64,000 bases of DNA, taken from assembly GCF_000934545.1 (NCBI RefSeq), contig NZ_CP010554.1, positions 1,674,001 through 1,738,000 of the forward strand. The letters are read 5' to 3'. This document shows positions 42,200 to 53,205 of the stretch, piece by piece. Every line of letters starts with the position of its first letter. Positions within the stretch are counted from its first letter, which is position 1. The notes under the pieces are model-generated. The model saw only the letters and a list, made by a program, of their open reading frames with translations. It made no database searches and had not been told where the DNA came from. The position numbers and the translations under genes are program-made. The DNA is from Rugosibacter aromaticivorans. Its GTDB lineage: Bacteria > Pseudomonadota > Gammaproteobacteria > Burkholderiales > Rhodocyclaceae.

Positions 42200-45100
42200 G
42201 CCAAAAGCTCAGTGTGTAGCTGTTGCAAAGAGTATGTTTCCAGGCCGGCATGCCGCATGCCGGCACATGCTGCGAGTGCGCCTTCAATGGTGGTAAACAA
42301 AGTCACCCTGGCACCCAGGGCGGAAGTACGAATCGAGCGTGAATCAGAAATCGCACTACGACTCTCTTCTACGGTATTAATAATCAATGCCATGTCACCA
42401 TTTTTGATCATATCAACAATATGCGGCCGGCCTTCGGTCGCCTTATTGACCACTGAAACTGGCAAACCAGCGGCAACGATCATGGTCGCCGTCCCTTTGG
42501 TAGCTGTCAAGATGAATCCCAGTGCATGCAACTGGGTTGCCACATCCACGGCTTTGATTTTATCCGCTGCTTTGACGCTGATAAATACCTTACCCGATTT
42601 AGGCAAGCGTGTTCCCGCGGCCAACTGAGATTTAACAAAAGCCTCGCCAAAAGTGCGGCCCACGCCCATCACTTCGCCCGTCGATTTCATTTCCGGGCCC
42701 AAAATACTATCCACGCCGGGGAACTTAATGAAAGGAAACACCGCCTCTTTTACAGAGAAATAAGGCGGAATAATTTCGCGTGTCACACCCTGATCAGCCA
42801 AGCTACGCCCCGCCATACACCGCGCGGCAATTTTGGCGAGCGGCAAGCTCGTGGCTTTGGACACAAAAGGCACGGTGCGTGAAGCGCGTGGATTGACTTC
42901 CAGCACATACACCACGGCATCACTTCCCTGTCCTTGAATGGCAAATTGCACATTCATCAATCCGACCACATTGAGGCCGTATGCCATTATTTCGGTTTGC
43001 CGACGCAACTCATCCTGAATACTTTTCGACAGTGAAAAAGGCGGCAAGGAGCAAGCCGAATCGCCCGAGTGCACACCGGCTTGTTCGATATGCTCCATGA
43101 TGCCGCCAATAATGACTTGCTTACCATCACACAAGGCATCGACATCCACCTCGGTCGCGTCATTAAGAAAGCGATCGAGCAGCACCGGCGAATCGTTGGA
43201 AACCTTGATTGCATCGCGCATATAGCGCTCAAGATCTTTTTTCTCATGGACAATTTCCATGGCCCGACCGCCGAGCACATACGAAGGGCGAACCACTAAT
43301 GGATAGCCAATTTCCTCAGCCAACCGTAGGGCATCCGCTTCGGTACGCGCTGTGCGATTCGGTGGCTGTTTCAGTCCCAAGTCATGCAATAATTTTTGAA
43401 AACGCTCGCGATCTTCAGCGGCATCAATCATGTCCGGGCTGGTGCCGATAATCGGCACACCGTTGGTTTCCAGATCACGCGCACGCTTTAACGGCGTCTG
43501 GCCGCCAAACTGCACAATGACACCTTCGGGTTGCTCAATGTGCACGATTTCGAGAATATCTTCCAGCGTCAGCGACTCGAAATACAACCGATCGGAGGTG
43601 TCATAGTCTGTCGACACGGTTTCCGGATTGCAATTGATCATGATGGTTTCATACCCATCTTCCCGCATGGCCAACACGGCATGGACACAGCAGTAATCAA
43701 ACTCGATCCCTTGGCCGATGCGATTCGGCCCGCCACCCAACACCATGATTTTGCGCCGTGATGTGGGCTGCGCTTCACATTCCTCTTCATAGGTGGAATA
43801 CATGTAGGCTGTTGCCGTTGAAAACTCGGCGGCACAGGTGTCTACCCGTTTATAGACGGGACGAATGCCCAGCGCATGCCGACGCTCACGAATCGCCGTC
43901 TCGCCAGCGCCGACTTTTAAGCCAATACGACGATCAGAAAACCCCTGGCGTTTAAGACCACGTAAAGCATCCGCATCCAGATCGCTTAACCGCTGTGCAC
44001 TGAGCCAATGCTCGGTGTTAACGATATCTTCAATTTGCGCCAAAAACCATGGGTCAATTTTACTTAACGCAAAAACTTCATCTTGCGAATAGCCTTCGCG
44101 GAAAGCCTGCGCAACGTACCAGATACGCTGCGGTCCCGGATTGGCCAGCTCATGATTGATTTCTTCGCGCTCGGCCTCGATTTCATCAAAACCATAGACG
44201 CCCACTTCCAGCCCGCGCAGCGCTTTTTGCATGGATTCCTGGAAAGTGCGACCAATAGCCATCACCTCACCTACCGACTTCATCTGTGTGGTCAGTCGAT
44301 CATTCGCCTGCGGAAATTTCTCAAACGCAAAGCGTGGAATTTTGGTCACAACATAATCAATAGCGGGCTCAAATGAAGCCGGCGTTGCCCCACCGGTGAT
44401 GTCATTTTTCAATTCGTCCAGCGTGTAACCCACAGCCAGCTTGGCCGCAATCTTGGCAATCGGAAATCCGGTGGCTTTTGACGCCAGCGCTGAAGAACGA
44501 GACACACGGGGGTTCATCTCAATCACTACCATCTGACCGTTTTGCGGATTTACCGCAAACTGAACATTCGAGCCGCCCGTATCCACACCAATCTCGCGCA
44601 GCACGGCAATACTGGCGTTGCGCATGATTTGATATTCACGGTCAGTCAGCGTCTGTGCCGGTGCAACGGTAATGGAATCACCCGTATGCACGCCCATTGG
44701 GTCAAGATTTTCAATCGAGCAGATGATGATGCAATTGTCTTTGCAGTCACGCACCACTTCCATCTCGTACTCTTTCCAGCCGAGCAGTGACTCTTCAATC
44801 AGCAGCTCTTTGGTGGGCGACGCTTCTAAACCGCGCTTGCATATCTCGACAAATTCTTCCTGGTTATAGGCGATGCCTCCACCTGACCCGCCCATCGTGA
44901 AAGAGGGCCGAATAATCGCCGGAAAGCCAATCGCACCTTGCACTTGCTGCGCTTCTTCCATGCTGTGCGCGATGCCAGAACGCGCCGAGCCAAGACCAAT
45001 TTTTGTCATCGCCCGCTTGAATTTTTCGCGGTCCTCCGCCTTATCGATGGCCTCGCGTGAGGCACCAATCATCTCGACGCCATATTTTTCAAGTACGCCG

Positions 45101-45414
45101 TGCTTGGCAAGATCAAGCGCACAATTCAAGGCAGTCTGTCCGCCCATGGTGGGCAGCACGGCATCTGGCCGCTCTTTTTCGATAATATTTTCCAGCACCC
45201 GCCAGCTAATCGGCTCGATATAGGTCACATCAGCCATACCGGGATCAGTCATAATCGTAGCCGGGTTGGAATTCGCCAGAATGACCCGATAACCCTCTTC
45301 GCGCAACGCTTTGCACGCTTGCGCCCCCGAATAGTCGAACTCGCAAGCCTGACCAATGATGATCGGGCCGGCGCCAATGATAAGAATGCTTTTAATGTCC
45401 GTGCGCTTAGGCAT
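42196..45414 (-). CDS. carB: Carbamoyl-phosphate synthase large subunit
   Basis: A 1072-residue enzyme with the duplicated ATP-grasp halves and C-terminal allosteric domain. Landmarks are [48 protein letters not shown], then [20 protein letters not shown] and [15 protein letters not shown] in the second half. It makes carbamoyl phosphate for arginine and pyrimidines. Overlaps carA by 8 bp. Copy 10 of the interspersed motif falls near residues 499-507 as KVGAGETAI, in the oligomerisation segment. Confidence 0.97.
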   Translation of the reverse strand: MPKRTDIKSILIIGAGPIIIGQACEFDYSGAQACKALREEGYRVILANSNPATIMTDPGMADVTYIEPISWRVLENIIEKERPDAVLPTMGGQTALNCALDLAKHGVLEKYGVEMIGASREAIDKAEDREKFKRAMTKIGLGSARSGIAHSMEEAQQVQGAIGFPAIIRPSFTMGGSGGGIAYNQEEFVEICKRGLEASPTKELLIEESLLGWKEYEMEVVRDCKDNCIIICSIENLDPMGVHTGDSITVAPAQTLTDREYQIMRNASIAVLREIGVDTGGSNVQFAVNPQNGQMVVIEMNPRVSRSSALASKATGFPIAKIAAKLAVGYTLDELKNDITGGATPASFEPAIDYVVTKIPRFAFEKFPQANDRLTTQMKSVGEVMAIGRTFQESMQKALRGLEVGVYGFDEIEAEREEINHELANPGPQRIWYVAQAFREGYSQDEVFALSKIDPWFLAQIEDIVNTEHWLSAQRLSDLDADALRGLKRQGFSDRRIGLKVGAGETAIRERRHALGIRPVYKRVDTCAAEFSTATAYMYSTYEEECEAQPTSRRKIMVLGGGPNRIGQGIEFDYCCVHAVLAMREDGYETIMINCNPETVSTDYDTSDRLYFESLTLEDILEIVHIEQPEGVIVQFGGQTPLKRARDLETNGVPIIGTSPDMIDAAEDRERFQKLLHDLGLKQPPNRTARTEADALRLAEEIGYPLVVRPSYVLGGRAMEIVHEKKDLERYMRDAIKVSNDSPVLLDRFLNDATEVDVDALCDGKQVIIGGIMEHIEQAGVHSGDSACSLPPFSLSKSIQDELRRQTEIMAYGLNVVGLMNVQFAIQGQGSDAVVYVLEVNPRASRTVPFVSKATSLPLAKIAARCMAGRSLADQGVTREIIPPYFSVKEAVFPFIKFPGVDSILGPEMKSTGEVMGVGRTFGEAFVKSQLAAGTRLPKSGKVFISVKAADKIKAVDVATQLHALGFILTATKGTATMIVAAGLPVSVVNKATEGRPHIVDMIKNGDMALIINTVEESRSAISDSRSIRTSALGARVTLFTTIEGALAACAGMRHAGLETYSLQQLHTELLA
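43894..43919 (-). repeat. 26-bp interspersed motif, copy 10
   Basis: First box 13 of 14, second box exact. Inside carB, same sense as the gene. Confidence 0.8.
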
Positions 45415-46573
45415 CGTGCGCCTTGTCCGTCGTGTGCATTTTGTTAGATTCAGCCATCAAAGAGATGAAACGATCAAAGAGATACCCCACATCATGCGGC
45501 CCGGGGCTGGCTTCTGGATGCCCCTGAAAACATAAAGCGGGCCGGTCTGTCCATGTCATGCCTTGCAGGCTGCCATCGAATAATGAGACGTGCGTCACCT
45601 TAACCAGTCCGGGCAAAGTGGATGGATCCACCATAAAACCATGATTCTGGCTGGTAATCAGCACCCTGCCAGACTCAAGATCTTTAACGGGGTGATTGGC
45701 ACCATGATGCCCAAACTTCATTTTTTGTGTTTTAGCCCCTGCTGCCAGCGCCATCAGTTGATGCCCCAGACAGATGCCGAACGTCGGCAAACGTTTGTCA
45801 AGAAATTCACGAATCGCGGCAACCGCGTAATCACAGGGCTCCGGGTCGCCAGGGCCATTGGATAAAAATACGCCATCCGGATTCATCGCCAAAACGTCGG
45901 CAGCAGAAGTCTGCGCTGGCACCACGGTGAGCCGACAACCACGCGCAGCCAGCATGCGCAGGATGTTCCGCTTGATGCCAAAATCATAGGCTACCACATG
46001 AAAACGGGGCGTAGCCTGAGGTACAAACCCCGTACCCAATGACCATTCACCCTCGCTCCAGGTGTAGGACTTTGTCGTCGTCACAACTTTTGCCAGATCC
46101 ATACCCGCAAGGCCATGGAAAGCACGCGCCTGTTTTATCGCATCGTCTTCATTCAATGCCTCACCTGCCATCAGGCAACCCGCCTGAGCCCCTTTTTCGC
46201 GCAACAGCCGCGTGAGCTTGCGGGTATCGATATCAGCAATTCCCACCACATTTTCGGTGCGCAGATAGGCGTCCAGCGTTTGCTCACTACGAAAATTCGA
46301 AGCCAGCAACGGCAAATCACGAATCACCAGGCCCGCAGCACAAATACGGCCTGATTCACCATCCTCGCGATTCACGCCGTAACTACCGATGTGAGGATAG
46401 GTCAGCGTCACAATCTGATGGGCATAGGAGGGATCAGTCAGAATTTCCTGATAGCCAGTCAGCGCTGTATTGAACACCACTTCGCCAACACTTTTGCCAC
46501 TGGCGCCAATGGCCTTACCTCTAAATATTGTTCCGTCGGCCAAAGCGAGAAGGGCGGGCGGAAAATGAGGCAC
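45407..46573 (-). CDS. carA: Carbamoyl-phosphate synthase small subunit
   Basis: A 388-residue glutamine amidotransferase subunit. The N-terminal domain has [21 protein letters not shown]; the amidotransferase domain has [12 protein letters not shown], the nucleophile [13 protein letters not shown], and the His-Glu pair in [13 protein letters not shown]. The start is put at GTG 46571-46573, six bases after CAGGAG, giving [16 protein letters not shown] strong promoter lies about 80 bp upstream. Confidence 0.95.
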   Translation of the reverse strand: MPHFPPALLALADGTIFRGKAIGASGKSVGEVVFNTALTGYQEILTDPSYAHQIVTLTYPHIGSYGVNREDGESGRICAAGLVIRDLPLLASNFRSEQTLDAYLRTENVVGIADIDTRKLTRLLREKGAQAGCLMAGEALNEDDAIKQARAFHGLAGMDLAKVVTTTKSYTWSEGEWSLGTGFVPQATPRFHVVAYDFGIKRNILRMLAARGCRLTVVPAQTSAADVLAMNPDGVFLSNGPGDPEPCDYAVAAIREFLDKRLPTFGICLGHQLMALAAGAKTQKMKFGHHGANHPVKDLESGRVLITSQNHGFMVDPSTLPGLVKVTHVSLFDGSLQGMTWTDRPALCFQGHPEASPGPHDVGYLFDRFISLMAESNKMHTTDKAHDA

Positions 46574-46652
46574 GGTAGGCTCCTGAATCAAGGCTTGCGG
46601 TAGATGGAACCAAATATCTTATTGTTTCACATGATATTCGGCAAACCCGCAG

Positions 46653-46681
46653 ATTATAGCGCTCAACGTTGGCCAGGGCAA
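46653..46681 (-). promoter_or_regulatory. Sigma70 promoter of carA-carB
   Basis: On the minus strand TTGCCC (46676-46681) is followed after 17 bp by a perfect TATAAT (46653-46658), 80 bp ahead of the carA start. Confidence 0.75.
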
Positions 46682-46737
46682 ACTCAGTTAGACAAAACTG
46701 ATCAATTAAGCGTTGGATTTTATGAGAGAGGAATAGA

Positions 46738-46765
46738 AATAAAAGCGACAAGCGAAAACGCTTGT
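46738..46765 (-). terminator. Hairpin with T-rich tail between int remnant and carA
   Basis: ACAAGCG and CGCTTGT (46748-46754 and 46759-46765) form a 7-bp stem with a 4-base loop; on the minus strand a T-rich run follows. It could end transcription from the integrase remnant before the car promoter. Confidence 0.45.
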
Positions 46766-46837
46766 GCGATTTATGCGAAAAGTATTTTTTATGCGCGAAC
46801 CTTGGGTGGTTCGGAGAACTCGGGGAACTCAGAAAAT

Positions 46838-47054
46838 GTCGAGAATTCCCAGGCTACTGGTGCGGGAGTATTTTCCTAACGAAAGCACTTTTTCCGTACC
46901 CCCAAAACGGTATTTAAGTCGCCATAACCTGCCACCTGTAGGGGGTCACCATTAAGTAAATTCCGCCGCTATCAGCCAGCTTGAACGGCTTGGCGGCAGG
47001 CTTGGCCTTCGTGCGGAATGTTCGCGTGAGTCGCCGTTTATTAACCGTGACAAT
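46838..47054 (-). pseudogene. Remnant of a tyrosine recombinase (P4-type integrase), N-terminal domain
   Basis: The minus strand reads KRRLTRTFRTKAKPAAKPFK then LADSGGIYLMVTP, shifts by one base, and goes on GGRLWRLKYRFGGTEKVLSL then GKYSRTSSLG. This is the DUF4102 N-terminal domain of P4-like phage and island integrases. One frameshift and loss of everything after about 75 residues, including the catalytic domain, show it is dead. It lies just beyond the 3' end of tRNA-Leu(CAA), the usual target of such enzymes. No start codon survives with confidence. Confidence 0.82.
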
Positions 47055-47103
47055 CGCCCGCCAGCCCGACTTGTGGGCAAAAATTGAAGCTATTGCTCTC
47101 CCG

Positions 47104-47132
47104 TGTGCACCACCGTGTGCAGATTATGTGCA
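47104..47132. repeat. Three TGTGCA direct repeats
   Basis: TGTGCA occurs at 47104-47109, 47116-47121 and 47127-47132, spaced 12 and 11 bp, about one helical turn. They lie between the integrase remnant and the tRNA, where arm-type integrase sites or regulator sites would be expected. Confidence 0.5.
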
Positions 47133-47144
47133 CCGAAGTGTAAT

Positions 47145-47165
47145 TTGAGCTGACTTGAAGCTCAA
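47145..47165. repeat. Inverted repeat TTGAGCT/AGCTCAA
   Basis: A perfect 7-bp inverted repeat with a 7-base centre in the same integrase-tRNA interval. Confidence 0.5.
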
Positions 47166-47211
47166 CTTTATTACAGACTAGGTTAAAAGAGGCTGTCTAA
47201 CCTGTTGTTTT

Positions 47212-47246
47212 GTAATAATTGACCGCTAGAACAAATCAATTATTAC
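47212..47246. repeat. 11-bp inverted repeat next to the tRNA 3' end
   Basis: GTAATAATTGA (47212-47222) and TCAATTATTAC (47236-47246) are perfectly complementary around a 13-base centre. It ends 7 bp from the CCA of tRNA-Leu(CAA). It could be part of an attachment region or a weak hairpin terminator. Nothing else was recognised in the 680-bp gap between carA and the tRNA beyond the elements listed. Confidence 0.65.
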
Positions 47247-47253
47247 ATTATCA

Positions 47254-47340
47254 TGGTGCCGGGAGGGGGACTCGAACCCCCACAGTGTCACCACCGGCGG
47301 ATTTTGAGTCCGCTGCGTCTACCAATTCCGCCATCCCGGC
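47254..47340 (-). tRNA. tRNA-Leu (anticodon CAA)
   Basis: An 87-nt long-variable-arm tRNA on the minus strand. Acceptor GCCGGGA pairs with TCCCGGC, then A and encoded CCA. The anticodon loop CTCAAAA between GCGGA and TCCGC gives CAA; T loop TTCGAGT. Its 3' end faces the integrase remnant. Confidence 0.96.
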
Positions 47341-47492
47341 TAGGGTTTCGCCCGTTGCGACAAGTTGGGCTTGCAGAGGCCGACATTATCCTTGAAAATA
47401 CCTTTGCCATCAATGGGAGAATGCGAGAGTTTTCACAAAATTTAGCAGTTCAGCCGCTCCAGAAGCCTGATTTGACGATCCATGCGCCAAGA

Positions 47493-47518
47493 CGCCGTAT
47501 CCACAGCGCCGACTTTTT
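47493..47518 (-). repeat. 26-bp interspersed motif, copy 11 (consensus in both boxes)
   Basis: Both boxes exact. Intergenic, 30 bp beyond the stop of the cNMP-binding gene. Nothing else was seen between 47341 and 47547. Confidence 0.85.
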
Positions 47519-47547
47519 ATTCTTTTGGGCAATGCTCAGGGCGCGAC

Positions 47548-48078
47548 TTATCGAATACGCGCACGTCGTGCTTCTAGACAATCCATTAACTGCCCACTGA
47601 CACCACGCAATCGCTGATTAAGCAGAATCAGTAACTCCATAAGCAGCTTAATGCCCAAGCCTGGCTCTTCAGCAATGAGGCGTGACAGGCTTTGCCGATC
47701 AAGCACGGCGAAGTCTAACGGTGTGAGCGACATGCAGCTGGCAAAACGCGGCTCGCCATCAATCAGTGACATTTCACCTAAAGTTTTACCGGGATCGGCA
47801 ATACTGATCACTTGCGGTTGCCCTCGCACATCTTTTTTTACAATTTCGACGTTACCTTCAAGAATTAGCAACATAAAGTCTCCTGCCTCTCCTTCGCGGA
47901 TAATTTCACTCCCTTGCGGGGCGTGGTAACAGTGCAGGTAGCGGGCAAACTCGGCGATTTCCGCGCCATTAAAGTCATCGAACATCTGAATAGACGCGAT
48001 GATTTCATGGATACGGCCAATAAATGGCGTCGCATCACCGAGATAATCGAGGTTCGAAATAGAGTCGATCGTGCTCAT
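47548..48078 (-). CDS. Cyclic-nucleotide-binding-domain protein
   Basis: A 176-residue protein dominated by one cNMP-binding beta-roll (about 30-150): GSEIIREGEAGDFMLLILEG, then the phosphate-binding cassette LGEMSLIDGEPRFASC with the conserved Glu and Arg. No helix-turn-helix follows; the C-terminal part is helical. It may sense cAMP or another nucleotide, or only share the fold. It is separated from hppA by a terminator. Confidence 0.82.
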   Translation of the reverse strand: MSTIDSISNLDYLGDATPFIGRIHEIIASIQMFDDFNGAEIAEFARYLHCYHAPQGSEIIREGEAGDFMLLILEGNVEIVKKDVRGQPQVISIADPGKTLGEMSLIDGEPRFASCMSLTPLDFAVLDRQSLSRLIAEEPGLGIKLLMELLILLNQRLRGVSGQLMDCLEARRARIR

Positions 48079-48099
48079 GGTTTGTCAGTAGAAAGAAGG

Positions 48100-48129
48100 A
48101 AAACAGGCAGCCCGCAGACTGCCTGTTTT
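48100..48129 (-). terminator. Intrinsic terminator after hppA
   Basis: AAAACAGGCAG and CTGCCTGTTTT form an 11-bp perfect stem around 8 bases, with T runs on both sides. It lies 17 bp past the hppA stop and ends the exbB-to-hppA run; it could work in both directions. Confidence 0.8.
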
Positions 48130-48146
48130 CTGATCATCACAAAAAA

Positions 48147-50234
48147 TCATGCCACCAGTGGCACGATCAGCAATGCCACGATATTGATGATCTTGATCAG
48201 CGGATTAACCGCCGGACCCGCCGTATCCTTGTAAGGATCACCGACAGTATCACCTGTCACGGCTGCTTTGTGGGCTTCTGACCCTTTGCCGCCAAAGTGG
48301 CCATCTTCGATATATTTTTTGGCATTATCCCAAGCCCCGCCACCGGTGGTCATGGAGATCGCAACGAAAATACCCGTCACGATGGTGCCCATAAGCACGC
48401 CGCCTAACGCCCGCACCCCTGCACCCGGCCCCATCAGCACATTCATGCCAAATGCTGTTGCCACGGGAACTAAAACAGGTAGCAACGAGGGGATCATCAT
48501 TTCCTTGATCGCCGCTTTAGTCAGCATATCGACGCACGTGCCATATTCTGGCTTGGCAGCACCTTCCATGATGCCTTTAATATCGCGAAACTGGCGACGT
48601 ACTTCAACGACTACGGCACCCGCTGAACGACCAACAGCTTCCATTGCCATGGCACCAAAGAGATAAGGAATCAGACCACCGATAAAGAGGCCGATGATGA
48701 CCGCAGGATCTGACAGATCGAAAGCGAAACTCTTACCCATGGCCTGCAGGCCATGGGTAAAGTCGGCAAACAACACGAGTGCAGCCAGCCCTGCCGAACC
48801 AATGGCATAGCCCTTGGTAACCGCTTTCGTTGTATTGCCGACGGCATCCAATGGATCAGTAATACCGCGCACTGAAGCTGGCAAATCGGCCATTTCGGCA
48901 ATGCCACCCGCATTATCGGTGATCGGTCCATACGCATCGAGCGCAACGATGATACCCGCCATTGAGAGCATAGACACTGCCGCAATAGCAATCCCGTAAA
49001 GCCCGCCCAGGGTATAAGAAGCCCAGATCGCAGCGCAGACTGACAACACCGGCCAAGCGGTGGATTTCATGGACACCCCAAGGCCGGCAATGATGTTGGT
49101 GCCATGCCCGGTGGTGGAGGCTTCAGCGATATGCCGCACTGGCTTGAATTCAGTACCGGTGTAGTACTCGGTGATATAGACCATCAACCCTGTCAACACC
49201 AAGCCAACTATGGATGCGCCATACAGCCGCATTTGTGATCCACCACTGATCCCCAGCACAGCATCAAGCAAGTGGTCATCAATTAACCATGTCGTCAGCG
49301 GGTAAAATGCGATCAAAGCCATAACGCCAGCGACCATCAAGCCCTTGTAAAGCGCATTCATGATTTTTCCGCCGGGTGACGTTTTGACAAACATCGCCCC
49401 AACAATGGAAGCAATGATGGAAAAGCCTCCCAGCACGAGCGGATACGATATCGCGGCTTCAGCCATTAAATCAGATGATTTAAACAACAAAGCTCCTAAC
49501 AACATCGTCGCCACAATCGTGACCGCATAAGTTTCAAAGAGATCGGCGGCCATACCTGCGCAATCACCGACGTTATCGCCAACGTTGTCAGCAATCACCG
49601 CGGGATTACGTGGATCATCTTCCGGGATACCCGCTTCGACTTTGCCGACCAAATCAGCACCCACATCAGCGCCCTTGGTAAAAATGCCACCACCAAGACG
49701 CGCAAAAATGGAAATCAGCGAAGAGCCAAACCCAAGGCCTACCAGCGGGTGCACAACACTTTCGAGCGTTGCGGTAGTGCCCCCCAAGGTTTTAAGCAGA
49801 ACGTAATAACCAGCCACCCCGAGTAAACCCAGCCCAACGACCAGCATACCGGTGATCGCCCCGCCACGAAACGCAACATTCAGCGCCTCATTAAGGCCGA
49901 CGCGGGCAGCTTCTGCCGTGCGCACGTTCGCCCGCACGGAAACATTCATGCCAATGTAGCCGGCCGCACCCGACAACACTGCGCCAATAATGAATCCTAC
50001 GGACGTCTGCCAACCGAGGGCAAACCAAATGACAACAGCGAGAATGACACCCACAGCACCGATGGTTGTGTATTGTCGATTCAGATAGGCTTGCGCACCC
50101 TCCTGAATGGCGGCTGCAATTTCACGCATTCGATCGTTACCAGCGGATTGCGCCAATATCCATCGACTTGAAATAGCACCATAAGCAATAGCTAATACAG
50201 CGCAGATCAATGCAAACATCAGTCCTGACGACAT
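48147..50234 (-). CDS. hppA: Membrane-bound proton-pumping pyrophosphatase
   Basis: A 695-residue protein with about sixteen membrane helices. It couples hydrolysis of PPi to proton export. The catalytic stretch reads [20 protein letters not shown] and [20 protein letters not shown]. The residue that decides potassium dependence is Lys in [11 protein letters not shown] (about residue 470), the mark of the K+-independent proton-pumping class. Lies 29 bp downstream of the PPi-dependent phosphofructokinase on the same strand, so glycolysis and membrane energisation may share PPi. Confidence 0.96.
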   Translation of the reverse strand: MSSGLMFALICAVLAIAYGAISSRWILAQSAGNDRMREIAAAIQEGAQAYLNRQYTTIGAVGVILAVVIWFALGWQTSVGFIIGAVLSGAAGYIGMNVSVRANVRTAEAARVGLNEALNVAFRGGAITGMLVVGLGLLGVAGYYVLLKTLGGTTATLESVVHPLVGLGFGSSLISIFARLGGGIFTKGADVGADLVGKVEAGIPEDDPRNPAVIADNVGDNVGDCAGMAADLFETYAVTIVATMLLGALLFKSSDLMAEAAISYPLVLGGFSIIASIVGAMFVKTSPGGKIMNALYKGLMVAGVMALIAFYPLTTWLIDDHLLDAVLGISGGSQMRLYGASIVGLVLTGLMVYITEYYTGTEFKPVRHIAEASTTGHGTNIIAGLGVSMKSTAWPVLSVCAAIWASYTLGGLYGIAIAAVSMLSMAGIIVALDAYGPITDNAGGIAEMADLPASVRGITDPLDAVGNTTKAVTKGYAIGSAGLAALVLFADFTHGLQAMGKSFAFDLSDPAVIIGLFIGGLIPYLFGAMAMEAVGRSAGAVVVEVRRQFRDIKGIMEGAAKPEYGTCVDMLTKAAIKEMMIPSLLPVLVPVATAFGMNVLMGPGAGVRALGGVLMGTIVTGIFVAISMTTGGGAWDNAKKYIEDGHFGGKGSEAHKAAVTGDTVGDPYKDTAGPAVNPLIKIINIVALLIVPLVA

Positions 50235-50263
50235 ACTCTCTCTCCTGTTGTTATTAAATTAAA

Positions 50264-51523
50264 TCAAATCGAAAAGCTCTCCAGTTTTCTTGCCACACTT
50301 ACATTCTGCAGACTCACATAATCTGGCAAACCATCGCGAAAAGGAGGTGTGTCTTCTCCAGCAATGAGTGGCGCAAGATAACGACGAGCTGCTTCTGTAA
50401 TACCAAAGCCATCGGCAGTAATAAACTCCGCCGGCATCTTATGTTCAACATTAGCGACTTGATCAAGCGGCGCTTCGACGATATCCCAACGATAGGGATA
50501 ATCTGCCAGACGGCGGATCGCCGGCATAACAGCATTTTTCCCGGCAAGTGCCATGTCAACAGCTGCCTTGCCAACGGCGTACGCCTGCTCAACGTCAGTT
50601 TTCGAGGCAATATGCCGTGCAGCGCGCTGCAAGTAGTCGGCGACTGCCCAGTGAAATTTATAACCAAGCCGGTCTTTGACAAGCTGCGCTATCTGCGGTC
50701 CAATGCCACCCAGCTGCGCATGCCCAAAGGCATCGGTAGTACCAGCTCCGGCCATGAGCTCGCCCTCCGGGCCGCGTAACCCTTCCGACACGGCAATTGC
50801 GCAGTAACCATAACGATCAACGCATTCTTTAACGCACGCCAAGAACCGAGCCTCGTCAAACAAAACTTCAGGCAGCAACAGCAGATGCGGTGCTTCACCT
50901 TCATTTCTAGCTGCCAAGGCGCACGCAGCGGTAATCCATCCGGCATGACGACCCATGACCTCAAACACGAATACTTTGGTCGATGTCCTTGCCATGGAGG
51001 CAACATCAAGCCCTGCCTCGCGCATTGAGGTGGCGACATATTTCGCCACCGAACCAAAGCCAGGGCAAGTGTCAGTCAGTGGTAAATCGTTATCGACTGT
51101 TTTGGGGATATGAATGGCTTGCAAAGGAAAACCAAGGGCAGCTGAAAGCTGAGATACTTTGAGACAGGTATCCGCTGAGTCGCCGCCGCCGTTGTAGAAA
51201 AAATACCCAATATGGTGTGCACGAAATACCTCAATCAACCGCTCAAATTCACGCCGACTCTGCTCCAGGCTTTTGAGCTTATAGCGACACGAACCAAACG
51301 CACCGCCGGGCGTATGACGCAAACGTGCTATGTCGGCCGCGGATTCAAGTGATGTATCGATCAAGTCTTCAGTAAGTGCGCCAATGATGCCATCGCGCCC
51401 CGCCAACACATTACCGATACGGTCAGGATGCGCGCGCGCTGTCTCAATGACTGCACAAGCTGAGGCGTTAATGACGGCGGTGACACCGCCTGACTGTGCA
51501 TAAAAAGCGTTTTTGATAACCAT
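50264..51523 (-). CDS. pfp: Pyrophosphate-dependent 6-phosphofructokinase
   Basis: A 419-residue PFK-family enzyme. The phosphoryl-donor loop reads NGGGDSADT (111-119) and the catalytic loop IPKTVDND (139-146), in which the Lys replaces the Gly of ATP-dependent enzymes and marks use of PPi. MGRHAGWITA and the sugar-phosphate region follow. It interconverts fructose 6-phosphate and 1,6-bisphosphate reversibly. Between adk (10 bp) and hppA (29 bp), probably in one operon. Confidence 0.92.
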   Translation of the reverse strand: MVIKNAFYAQSGGVTAVINASACAVIETARAHPDRIGNVLAGRDGIIGALTEDLIDTSLESAADIARLRHTPGGAFGSCRYKLKSLEQSRREFERLIEVFRAHHIGYFFYNGGGDSADTCLKVSQLSAALGFPLQAIHIPKTVDNDLPLTDTCPGFGSVAKYVATSMREAGLDVASMARTSTKVFVFEVMGRHAGWITAACALAARNEGEAPHLLLLPEVLFDEARFLACVKECVDRYGYCAIAVSEGLRGPEGELMAGAGTTDAFGHAQLGGIGPQIAQLVKDRLGYKFHWAVADYLQRAARHIASKTDVEQAYAVGKAAVDMALAGKNAVMPAIRRLADYPYRWDIVEAPLDQVANVEHKMPAEFITADGFGITEAARRYLAPLIAGEDTPPFRDGLPDYVSLQNVSVARKLESFSI

Positions 51524-51533
51524 GGTAGAAAAC

Positions 51534-52193
<660 letters not shown>

Positions 52194-52261
52194 TCAAACT
52201 CCGAACAATTAAATTGGAAAATCTTTTTTTAAGTATTTTTTCTATCCTCACGAAGATACCG

Positions 52262-53029
52262 TCAATTCGCAGGATGGTCAAACGCATGTCTGACACGATC
52301 CAAGTCTTCAGGCGTATCGACGCCTGGTGCTGGCGCATTAGGACAATCAACGACACGAATAACAAACCCATTGACCAGTGCGCGCAATTGCTCAAGCGAT
52401 TCCCACTGCTCGAGCACAGCTGGCGACAGCTGGCTGTATTGCCGCAAAAAACCCGTGCGATACGCATATAAACCGATATGGCGCCGGACGGGCAGCCCGG
52501 AGGGTAAGTCACGCTGATTTACGGCAAAGGCATCTCGTGGCCAAGGAATAGGCGCGCGCGAAAAGTACAGCGCATGCCCTTTTTCATCAACGACCACTTT
52601 AACGACATTCGGATTTAAAAATTCGGCCATATCGCTCAGCGGATGTGCAACCGTGGCAATAGATGCTTCTGGATCGTTAGCTAATTCCATCGCAACGCTG
52701 GCAATCAATGCGGGATCAATCAACGGTTCATCGCCTTGCACATTGATGACAATCGCATCATCTTCCCAGTTTCTCAGCTTGGCGACTTCAGCCAACCGAT
52801 CTGTGCCTGAAACGTGCTCAGTGCGGGTCATGATGGCATCAAAGCCATGCGCTAAAACGGCTTGCATCACTCGCTGATCATCCGTTGCAATGCATATTTC
52901 GGCGGCGCCACTTTTTGCAGCCGCTTCAGCCACACGCACCACCATGGGTTTGCCGGCGATATCCGCTAATGGCTTGCCGGGCAAGCGGGTCGACGCCCAG
53001 CGTGCCGGAATCACCACGCGAAAGCGCAT
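52262..53029 (-). CDS. kdsB: CMP-KDO synthetase (3-deoxy-manno-octulosonate cytidylyltransferase)
   Basis: A 255-residue enzyme that activates KDO for the lipopolysaccharide core. [17 protein letters not shown] is the nucleotide loop; [15 protein letters not shown] and HIGLYAYR follow as expected. The start overlaps the stop of the Trm112-like gene by one base (TGATG). Part of the exbB-exbD-lpxK-trm112-kdsB run. Confidence 0.96.
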   Translation of the reverse strand: MRFRVVIPARWASTRLPGKPLADIAGKPMVVRVAEAAAKSGAAEICIATDDQRVMQAVLAHGFDAIMTRTEHVSGTDRLAEVAKLRNWEDDAIVINVQGDEPLIDPALIASVAMELANDPEASIATVAHPLSDMAEFLNPNVVKVVVDEKGHALYFSRAPIPWPRDAFAVNQRDLPSGLPVRRHIGLYAYRTGFLRQYSQLSPAVLEQWESLEQLRALVNGFVIRVVDCPNAPAPGVDTPEDLDRVRHAFDHPAN

Positions 53030-53205
53030 CAGAGTTCTTCAGCCGTGAGTTTGCGCGCCGCTTCTTCTAGCATTACGGGAATATCGTCTCTAACCGGAAA
53101 AGCTAACTTACACCCTTTACACACCAGCTCGGATGCCGCTTTACGATAATCCAATGGTCCCTTACAACTAGGACAAACAAGTATTTCAAGTAGACGGGCA
53201 TCCAT
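53029..53205 (-). CDS. Trm112-family small protein (YcaR-like)
   Basis: A 58-residue protein: [20 protein letters not shown], then [20 protein letters not shown]. Two Cys pairs (CPSC and CKGC) form a likely zinc site. This family sits between lpxK and kdsB in most proteobacteria; Trm112 homologues act as partners of methyltransferases elsewhere, but the bacterial role is not settled. Overlaps lpxK by 20 bp and kdsB by one base. Confidence 0.9.
   Translation of the reverse strand: MDARLLEILVCPSCKGPLDYRKAASELVCKGCKLAFPVRDDIPVMLEEAARKLTAEEL

Noticed and set aside
52895..52920. GGCGCCACTTTTTGC in kdsB, similar to the motif
   Set aside because: A central base of the core differs and the second box is missing; it encodes a normal KdsB segment.
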